Assembly: GCA_036924285.1 (NCBI GenBank)
Contig: JAYKYS010000006.1
Coordinates: forward strand, 20,248,001 to 20,312,000
Direction: 5' to 3'
DNA: 64,000 nt
Source of the DNA: Asterella californica
Lineage: Eukaryota; Streptophyta; Marchantiopsida; Marchantiales; Aytoniaceae
The notes below the pieces were generated by a model, which was not told where the DNA came from, did not search any database, and saw nothing but the letters and a program-made list of their open reading frames with translations. A program made the position numbers and the translations under genes. Position 1 is the first letter of the stretch, and each line of letters starts with the position of its first letter. Shown here piece after piece: positions 56,054-64,000 of this stretch.

Positions 56054-57032
56054 ATGCTGGGTAAAATGGGATCTGCCGATGATGTCTACAAGAGCAAGAT
56101 GGCAAAGTTGACAACAGACAACGCGTTTGTGTGGTTCTACAGAATGGAGACGTTGCTCAAAAAGAAGAGAGTATTGGGAATTGTTGAAGGGACCAAGGTG
56201 AGACCTGGAGAAATTTCAACAGATGTCGCATCAACGCAAACCGGAAGTGCTGATCGGCAATAAGAACTGGATCGATGGGATCAAGAAGAAGCACAAGCGA
56301 GATATCTAATCACCTCACACGTGAGTGATTCAGATATTAGGATTTGTGAAGTCCGGAACCTTGAAACAAGCATGGGATCAGCTGAAGAAAAAGTATCATA
56401 AAACGACATGATCCCATAGAGTGAGTTTACTACAAGAGGTGATTGGTGCTAGACAGAAAAGCGATGAATCAGGTGAGGATTTCATAGAGCATGTTAAACA
56501 AGCGAGAGACAGACTAGAAACTGTAGGGAAACAATTAGAAGAATGGATTATAGCTGGAGTAATCATTCATGGTCTGTCAGAGGATTATGACCGAGTGAGA
56601 GGAGCACTAGGTAGTTACAGCGAGGACATAGATTTAGAAATGGTTTTAGGTGCAGTCTCTCAAGAGCAGAGCGTCATAGATACCAGAGTCCAGCAGAGAA
56701 TAAAAGAAAAACACAAAACTGCAACGGAATTTGGAGGTGAGACAGCCATGTATGTCGGAAGTCAAACCCAAACTGATGATGGTTGTTGGAATTGCGGTGA
56801 ATACGGTCACATAGCCAGGTATTGCACGAAACCAGATAAGAGAAGAAGATTAAGGTTTCAACAAGGAACCTTTCAACGTCGAGGTGGCCAACGAGGAAGG
56901 TACCAAGCAGGACGAGGATCTCAAGGGCAGCGATCAAGAGCTAATATTGCAGAAGCGGTAGCTGAGGAAACAGATTTTCTAGACAATGAAGTCTTTGGAC
57001 TGATTATTAACATAACAACAAACCTAGCATAG
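56054..57032 (+). pseudogene. Copia-3 gag (frameshifted)
   Basis: The N-terminal piece 56054-56263 includes NAFVWFYRMETLLKKK. After a frameshift and stops, the frame 56421-57032 carries the conserved gag part (SLLQEVIGARQKSDESGEDF) and a CCHC zinc knuckle, CWNCGEYGHIARYC (about 56787-56830). A basic Arg/Gly/Gln-rich tail follows. Gag packages element RNA in cytoplasmic particles. A TAG at about 57030 separates gag from protease. Confidence 0.88.
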
Positions 57033-58349
57033 AAGGGGAATTCTGATGATGGTTTTTGGTGGATCGATAGTGGAGCGAGTCATCATATGACTAGACGAAG
57101 GAGGTGGTTCAAAAAACTAACAAGCACACTCTTCAACTATGGGGTGCAAATTGCCAATGGAGAGCAATTGAAGATATGCGGCTATGGAACCGTTTTTCTC
57201 AAGAATCTTGGAATATCTCTCTCAGGAGTTCTATATGTGTCTGACTTGTCCAAGAATCTTCTTTCTGCTGGACGTCTAGCTAAGCTTGGATTGACAATGA
57301 TTACTCATGATAAAGGCATTGATTTTAGTCATTCCATGGACGGTTCTAAGGTACTAGCATCTGCCGAGGAAGATCACTGCTTGTATCGTTTGCCTGGGAA
57401 TGACATGGAGGAAACATTGACACAGGATGTACTGTCAACGAGCATGGTCCAAGTTCATGAAGCTGCCACATGCATTCAAGACCTAGAACTTTGGCATCAT
57501 CGAATGGGACATCCTAATGCAGAGAGACTGAAGCAAGCTCAAAGGATGGTAAACGGGTTATCTTTGAAATTCAAAGGGAACCTAAGTAAATGTGAGCCAT
57601 GCCTTGCAGCAAAGCAACAACAGATGTCTCTTCCAAAAGAGTCGTTAACAAGAGCAAGCAGCCTTCTGGAGATAGTCCATGCGGACGTAGTCGGGAAATC
57701 CAAAGTTCCATCACTATCAAAGTCAAGGTACTTCCTGATTATAGTTGATGACTACAGCCGCAAGGTGTTTGTTTTGTTCATGGAGTACAAATCACAGGCA
57801 TTGGAGACTTTCCAAGACTGGATTAGGAAGCAAGAAAATCTCACCAGAAAACAAATCATCAAGTTCCGTACTGATGATGGAGGTGAATTCATGTCCAAAG
57901 CTTTTGAAACTTATCTAGATGAGAAGGGCATCACTAGACAAGTCTCCACGCCATACGAAAAAGGACAGAACGGTGTGGTTGAAAGGAAAGTTAGGACGGT
58001 GTTGGAAGCCACAAGGAGCCTCTTAAAGACGTCTAAGTTGCCGCTGCAATTTTGGACTGAGGCAGTAAGCACAGCAGCGGACGTGATCAATGTGTTACCT
58101 ACCAAAGCAGTTCTTGAGATAACGCCCGAGGAACGTTGGTCTACACAGAAACCCAATGTTCAACACCTTCGAGTTTTTGGATGTGTTGCTTATGCACATG
58201 TTCATGAGGATGCTCGCACGAGCAAGTGGGATGACAGAACAGTCAAATGTATTCATCTTGGCTTTAGCAAAATAAGTAAGGCATATAGGCTCTATGACAC
58301 TAGTACGAGTAAAGTCATTATCCGTAGGAGCGTAGTGTTTGATGAATAA
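57033..58349 (+). pseudogene. Copia-3 protease and integrase
   Basis: The aspartic protease motif WWIDSGASHHMT lies at about 57057. Gag-pre-integrase HHRMGHPN is at about 57500, followed by the zinc region CEPCLAAK. Integrase catalytic residues are visible: HADVVG near 57680, TDDGGEF near 57875 and NGVVERK near 57970. The frame is open for 420 codons (57087-58349) and closes with TAA before the RT part, so the usual single polyprotein is broken. Confidence 0.9.
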
Positions 58350-58358
58350 TCTCTGCTA

Positions 58359-60057
58359 ATGCAGTGGCATGCAGTCACTAGACTAGATCAGTCTCAAGAA
58401 GATTCAATGCTACAGTCATCACTGCATGAGTCTGAGGAATCTAGACCTCTAGAGCATGAACTGTTAGAATCTGAGCCTCAAGACCATACATATGAACCTT
58501 TAATCAGTACGTCACGTAGTAAACGTAAATGGAAACCCACTGATAAGTTTTTAGAACATTGTGCTGCTAACATCTCTGCTCCAGAAGCTACTGCCCCAAC
58601 GACATATCACCAAGCGATTACTTGTAAAGACTCGCGCATGTGGAAGTTGAGTATGAAAGATGAAATCAACTCTCTACTTGCAAGTGAGACTTACGAGCTT
58701 GTTGAACTCCCACCCGGTAGAGTTCCAGTAGGATGCAAGTGGGTCTACAGAATTAAAGAGACAGCTACCGGAGATCTAGCTTGCTATAAATCTCGATCTC
58801 TGTGCTCAAGGTTTCACCCAAAAACCAGGTATTGATTTTACTGAAATATTTTCACCCGTAGCTAAGCTAACATCCATACGTGTAGTGCTTGCTATGACAT
58901 CAGCTCTAGATCTGGAGCTTCATCAAATGGACGTGAAAAATGCCTTCCTACACGGAGATCTTACAGAGGAATTATTCATGAAGCAGCCCTTGGGATTTGA
59001 GGTTCGCGGAAAGGAGCATTTTGTCTGCCGCCTGAAGAAAACCATATACGGCTTAAAGCAGTCTCCTCGGATTTGGTACAATAAGTTAAATCAGTTTTTT
59101 ACCTCTCTAGGTTTTACTCGTTCATATGCCGATTGGAATATCTATGTGCACAGTGGAAGTGGAATTCTCAAGGTTGTTGTTGTATACGTAGATGATCTTA
59201 TCATAGCAGCCTCTACCAAGGTAGCGCTTCAACACGTCAAGCACGCCCTAGCAGCAACTTTCAATATGACAGACCTAGGTGAACTCAAGTATTGCCTTGG
59301 TTTTCAAATACTTCGAGATAGAGAGAATAGGACAATTTTTCTTCATCATGAGAAGTACATCAATGATTTGATGTACAAGTATGGATCTTACTTACCACAT
59401 CATGTATCAGAATATGGTCGGTCTGACCATCTGACTCGAGCTCTCCTCACGAGCAAGCTTTCTATGGACGACACATCATCAAGTAAGAGGGAGATGAAAA
59501 GGATGTCAACACTTCCTTACCAAAACCTTGTGGGAGCCATCATGTACTTAATGGTGTCGTCACGTCCAGATATTGCAGCAGCAGTGACAACGGTGGCTCA
59601 GTATATGCAGAATCCGGGTGAAAAGCATTGGTTTGCAGTTCTCAGGATTCTACGATATCGAACCTCTACTAAAACTTCTGGCTTAAAGTTCAAGTGTGTA
59701 GAGGGAATGAATAGCAAAGAGCTGGTGGGTTATGTAGATGCAGACTGGGCAGGATGCAGTGATGACAGAAGATCAAGAACCGATTACTGCTTCAAGTTGT
59801 GTGGAGGACCTATAAGTTGGAGTAGCAAAAAGCAATCAACTGTGACAATGTCATCTTGTGAAGCGGAGTATATGGCACTATCTGCAGCCATAAAGGAGGT
59901 AGTCTGGTTACGGAGATTACTGGCAACACTTGGCTGGGAGCAAACTCGAGCAACCAGACTATTTAATGACAACCAAGCTGCTTTATCCTTGGTGCGGAAT
60001 CCAATGCTTCACACTAGAACTAAACATAATGAGATCTTTCATTTGTGTTACATTTAA
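58359..60057 (+). pseudogene. Copia-3 reverse transcriptase and RNase H
   Basis: The first piece 58359-58835 reaches KWVYRIKETATGDLACYKSR and then shifts frame. The second, 58885-60057, has HQMDVKNAFLHGDL, TIYGLKQSPRIWY and the active-site VVVYVDDLIIAA near 59185. RNase H starts VDADWAGCSDDRRSRT near 59735, followed by SSCEAEYMAL and NDNQAALSL. The frame breaks again near 60050, after which polymerase-end codons (VEMIADVLTKAL) continue in another frame. Confidence 0.9.
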
Positions 60058-60166
60058 GCACAGTAGAAATGATTGCAGATGTTCTAACCAAAGCACTGGA
60101 TAGAACTCGTCACTTCAAGTTGATCACAGAGATAGGAGTATATGATAGATCAAGCTTGAGGGGGAG

Positions 60167-60360
60167 TGATAGAGATCAAGCTTGAGTCTTAGAGTCACGA
60201 CAACAGAAGCTTACTCAGCATTAAGAATAAGTCAATGTTATAGTTAGCTGGCAAGGCCTTGGAGAATAATAAAGAGCGCCAGCCTTCAGAGAGGGTAAGG
60301 CTTTTTCCCAGTTTGTGTACGCCTACTCGTGCGGAAGTTCATCTGAATCTAAAGCTTTCA
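60167..60360 (+). repeat. Right LTR of Copia-3 (194 bp)
   Basis: It starts TGATAGAGATC after the tract GAGGGGGAG and ends AAAGCTTTCA, followed by the GCCTC duplication. Confidence 0.95.
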
Positions 60361-60860
60361 GCCTCTCTATCTCCCTGGCTGCATGAGAGCCCATCGGCTG
60401 GGTTTTCACCACACCTCGCACTCGTTACCTCCCGGGACTTAGAGGCTTGGACCTCCATCACCGCTAATTTGCTCGTCGGGGGTTTCTTCGAGCTCTAACA
60501 AGTACTCCAGGTTATGCCTCTCGGTAAGTCTCCGTAGGTCCTGACGGTTTCAATGCAGAGGTCTTGTTAGCCCTCTGACCTATTGCTAATATGGATTATT
60601 GCAACTTCATTGCTGATTGTCGGACGACCAAACGATTTCCGCAAACATTTCTCCAAAGGGTTCGGCAACTCATTCCCAAGTCTTTATAGCCCTCCACACT
60701 AAGCGATTGGAGGCCGCTCACGTTACTCAACACGCTCTACAAGCTCATCACCAAAGTCTTGGCTACTCGACTGGCGCTGCAGCTGCCCAAGCTCATCCTA
60801 GAGCAACAGCAAGGGTTCATCAAAGGACATTCAGCTCACAATTCTATCTTTAATTTCAAG
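60361..60860 (+). mobile_element. LINE (non-LTR) reverse transcriptase fragment
   Basis: The plus-strand frames give the diagnostic start MPLGKSP then GPDGFNAEVLLAL (about 60514-60575, one break). SDWRPLTLLNTLYKLITKVL (about 60700-60760) and LEQQQGFIKGHSAHNSIFNF (about 60797-60856) follow. These are the first conserved RT blocks of plant L1-type elements. The sequence stops at about 60860, just before LTR C2. Stops and a frameshift show it is inactive. Confidence 0.8.
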
Positions 60861-60882
60861 TTCGTACGTGATGGTAAAGAAG

Positions 60883-62574
60883 TGTTATGATATCGTATTG
60901 TACATGAAGGTTGTCTAGAAAAAGTGAAGTTCTGGACTATGGAGATATCGAGTGTTGTCCAAAAAAAGTGAAGTTTTTAGCTATGGAGATATCGAGTGTT
61001 GAATAAAAACAAGAGAGAAAATCAACCTCAAAAACAAGTTTAGTAAGATATTTCAATCTTCACTTTATATGCATTATTCTTTTGGTTGCAGATTACAAAT
61101 CTGAGTGATCTGTAATCTGCATCCAATTTCATAAAACAAACCTATGAATCTCAAATTAAACTCAAATTACCACAACACAACTCAAAGCAAAAGAAATATT
61201 TTTTTGCTAACAAAAAAGTTTGTAACAATATCGTCACGATTCAGACCTTGATCCACCCAACATCTATGTACAAGCCTTGAGCTAAAATTAGATATCACAA
61301 GCCACACACAACCAGTTAGAACTCTAACGACTTTCAAAAAGAAAAAACTACACTGGAGAAATGGAAGAAAACTTGTTTGAGAATTTCTTTCTTTCACCAA
61401 ATCTTCAAATATCAGTAGAATTTTCCTTCTTGATTCCATTAGCTTCAATAACCTTCATATTTGACTCTCGGTAGTCGAGGTATCTTTGCTTTTTGGTCAT
61501 ATGTGACCAAACCTCCAAAACTCTTACTTGCGATTTAAAATCACGTACATCTGCAAAACGGATAGTCAGATTTGAGATTTGTCTTCTCTAGTAAGCAGAT
61601 CTGGCTACATTGATCACAATGACACCCAAAAAAAAAATTTTGAGTTCTTCTCTCAAATAGCAAAGAGAAATTTGATCACAAGAACCGAAAAACTAATATA
61701 AATCATTCTCTTGTGGTTCAACTTTACTCATCACGCACAACACAATAGTCTGATCTACGTACGATCTCTCCTATGCATAGATAAGAACTCCTTGATCTCA
61801 TTGGCATTAACAATGAAAAGCTTGGTCCGCCGACCATGAAAAACAACTCAACCTCAAGTCGTAGGCGAATAAATTTGATATAAACGTCTCCTTGTGAATC
61901 AATTTTTCTCACAACTCTCAAACCACTCGATGAACTTCAAAATATCTTCAATTTCCTATAGAACTTGATCTTTGGACTTCGATCCAAAGACAACAAGTTT
62001 ACACGTGGAACTGTCCAAACGGTCTAACTCCTTCGCAAACCACTAAAGCATTCTAATTTTCTTTCCTTACGTCTTAGTTTCTCTAGGAACACACAACACT
62101 ATCTATCTCGTCATGGATCATCTTAACCAGCACATATCCTGCACAGATCTAAACCCAATGAAACCTTGTACGCATGCAGTTTGACCTCCCAATCTTTCAA
62201 ACCATCCATCGATAAATCACAGATGTAAATTACTTCCTTATGTTAGTTCACAATACGTAAGATTTGCACAGATTATGACCAAGCAGTCCCCTTGCACCTT
62301 TAGTATAGCGCTAAGAACCGCAAATACCAAATAAATATTGACAAGCTAAGCTTTAGCTTGATTTTTCCATCTTTTGAATCCATAACTTCGTCATTAAGCA
62401 TCCAAATGAAGTAACCGTTAGAAGTTTACAACGAGCTCTATCACTTGATGCAATGAGATTGGAAATTTAAAAGTTGATCAAAAGTGAATATTTCTCTTCA
62501 TGAGCATGGTTTGGAGTGAAAATGCTGAACTTTGAAATTCGACTTTCAAGTAGAACCCAATCAACGACACGACA
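60883..62574 (-). repeat. LTR C2: 3' LTR of a family-C element, minus strand
   Basis: On the minus strand it starts TGTCGTGTCGTTGATTGG at 62574, immediately after the purine tract CAGAGGGGGTGGA (62575-62587). It runs down to about 60883, ending TATCATAACA, which looks like a decayed CGACACGACA. It aligns with C1 (14765-15836 joined to 20097-20893), so C2 gives the uninterrupted state. A 46-bp tandem duplication lies at about 60918-61005. Confidence 0.75.
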
Positions 62575-62790
62575 TCCACCCCCTCTGAACATGTGCATTC
62601 TCTGGTATGCACTAGAAATACCAACCAAGGACTGGATCGACGCGCACAACATTTGTCATCCTGCCTCTCATCTTGATCAACTTCATCTTCAAGTTTACAA
62701 CCTGATCGTCATCTTCAAGTTGTAACCTTGTCAAGTGAAAGTCGTCTTATTTTTTCTTCAGCCTTCATCCATATATATGACATCCCGGAT
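62575..62790 (-). mobile_element. Tail of the internal region of the C2 retrotransposon
   Basis: Just upstream of the LTR on the minus strand, the pattern CATACCAGAGAATGCACATG, a few bases, then the purine tract and TGTCG parallels X2 (CATACCGGAGGATGTGCAGG and purine tract at about 25070-25108). This places C2 in the same retrotransposon lineage as X2. No longer integrase frame can be followed upstream. Confidence 0.5.
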
Positions 62791-64000
62791 AACTAATCAG
62801 AAGAGGTTTTGTATTGCTTATCCGGAGATCAATTCAAGACTGCCGGTAGTGCTAGTATTTTTCTTTCGAGATTTATATCACTCTATTTTTCAATTCATTC
62901 GGTATACATGTGTCTATGAGTATTCAGAACTATATTAAGATATATTGGTCCTTTGGACCATTCGAGTCATCCAACATATGGACTCTTCATATACAATAAG
63001 GTATGACTATATTATAAGTATCATTCCTCTAATCGTGTTTAGTACTAGCATGAACTTAACTTTCCATTTTACACTTAGAGTAAGTTTCTCTCCTAGACGT
63101 CCGCTCCAATGTTTGCTTTTAGTTAGGCTATTTTGTGGATATTGCTATAGTAATTTGCTCATAATTTTGAAAATGCAACCTATTGTTCAAGTACGATATG
63201 TTTGATGGATCTTTGAAAATATGATTTAGTATTTCATCCGATTATCTCCTCATGATGTTAATCATTTTCTTCAGATGCATCGCATGCTGTTTGGAATAAT
63301 CTTGGACTGCAAAGCATTGAGCGTCTCTCACTAGGACTGTGCGTCAGAGTAGAGTTTTATGTCGTGTTAAATTGTTTGTGATATCAAGAACTATTTCTAC
63401 ACCCATGCTTCTTTACGAGTGATGTGTTGAGTTTGCAGAAGCATGGACAAAGAGTAGTTTTACCAGTTGCTTTGATTCGAAGTGACACACACCGTGTAGG
63501 ACCTTAAATCACATTCGATATTGTTGTGTGAATAGTCATTTCTAGTAAGGCCCTTGAATGGTGATTGACATAACCTTTTCTAGTCTAGTGAAAACTACAT
63601 TCGAATTGTACAAAATAGAGATTTTCTCCGAAGGATAGAAAATCTTAAATGCTTCAATGATGAGAAGACTCTCTTGAGTTGAGCAAATTCTTCAGCTTCA
63701 CTAGTACTGTCTCTTTTCAACTCAAGGCTCATGTACACTTAGAAAGTCGGATGGTTTTATAAGTGTACATTAATTTATACTCTAATCCTTCTAAAGAGAA
63801 AAATTAAGGCATAAATTAAGAAAAATTTACACATGAAATGGCATTGCGAGAGTTTGCGTTTGCAAGACCTCACGAATCCTAGAAGATGAAATCTGTGAAA
63901 GTGGAATCCTAAAAGTGAAATCTATCTCGTCTCATGAGTCTTAGAATGCGAATATGTGAAGGTGAAACTCTAGATATGGGGATGAATGTTAAAACAATGT
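62791..64000. other. AT-rich end of window without recognised genes
   Basis: Short frames such as 62945-63205 show no motif. A stem with 10-bp arms (TGTACACTTA / TAAGTGTACA) lies at about 63734-63770, next to a TTAATTTAT / ATAAATTAA pair. Confidence 0.4.

Larger units (their letters stand above)
53128..60360 (+). mobile_element. Copia-3: nearly complete Copia retrotransposon with nested solo LTR B
   Basis: Two 194-bp LTRs (53128-53321 and 60167-60360) differ at about 7 positions. They are bounded by the 5-bp duplication GCCTC (53123-53127 and 60361-60365). The primer-binding site TGGTATCAGAGC (53322-53333) and purine tract GCTTGAGGGGGAG (about 60154-60166) are in place. Removing LTR B and one ACGT copy leaves about 4.7 kb, a normal Copia size. 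Gag, protease, integrase, RT and RNase H are all present but interrupted by a few frameshifts and stops, so it is a recent but non-autonomous copy. Confidence 0.95.

Overview
The window is nuclear DNA of a land plant, dominated by mobile elements. Two spliced, plant-type genes support this: a multi-pass membrane protein of the plant DUF7733 type and a plastid-targeted GIY-YIG-like protein with introns of roughly 100-260 bp. The ankyrin/PGG pseudogene and the mix of Copia, Gypsy, MULE, Harbinger and LINE remains also fit a plant. Short introns and the ankyrin/PGG type would suit a seed-free plant such as a lycophyte or bryophyte, but that is only a guess.

Layout. 1-4772: decayed Copia element (Copia-1). 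4773-7216: no recognised gene. 7217-7788: two foldback elements beside an ankyrin/PGG pseudogene (7736-9240, minus) and its local duplications (to about 9955). 10188-12160: internally deleted Copia element (Copia-2). 12580-14709: Gypsy RT/RNase H/integrase remains (minus). 14710-28658: a nested stack of LTRs from one superfamily. LTR A lies in the Gypsy remains; LTR C1 lies in A; a 4.26-kb insert (D) lies in C1. X1 and X2 LTR elements follow A, and X2 carries an intact integrase fragment. 28659-33180: satellite-like repeats, then a Harbinger and a MULE transposase relic. 33200-39034: no recognised gene, AT-rich from about 35.9 kb. 39035-40334: the DUF7733-type gene. 42780-44420: kinase pseudogene, followed by two tRNA-like SINE remnants. 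47394-49589: the GIY-YIG-like gene. 50558-50766: tandem repeat plus hairpin. 52990-53127 and 60361-60860: one LINE split by a nearly complete Copia element (Copia-3, 53128-60360), which is itself split by solo LTR B (53399-55917). 60883-62574: LTR C2 with the tail of its internal region. The end of the window has no recognised gene.

The most unusual signal is the LTR superfamily behind A, B, C and X. Its LTRs are long (1.5-2.5 kb) and begin TGTCG and end CGACA. They are flanked by 4-bp duplications with a central CG (ACGT, ACGT, GCGT; single flanks CCGT and GCGC). Family A/B carries a small reading frame inside the LTR, built of two similar repeats. X2 appears to have integrated with its two LTRs facing each other. 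Only the two spliced genes look functional as host genes. All coordinates and alignments were read by eye, so element ends not marked by a target-site duplication are approximate.
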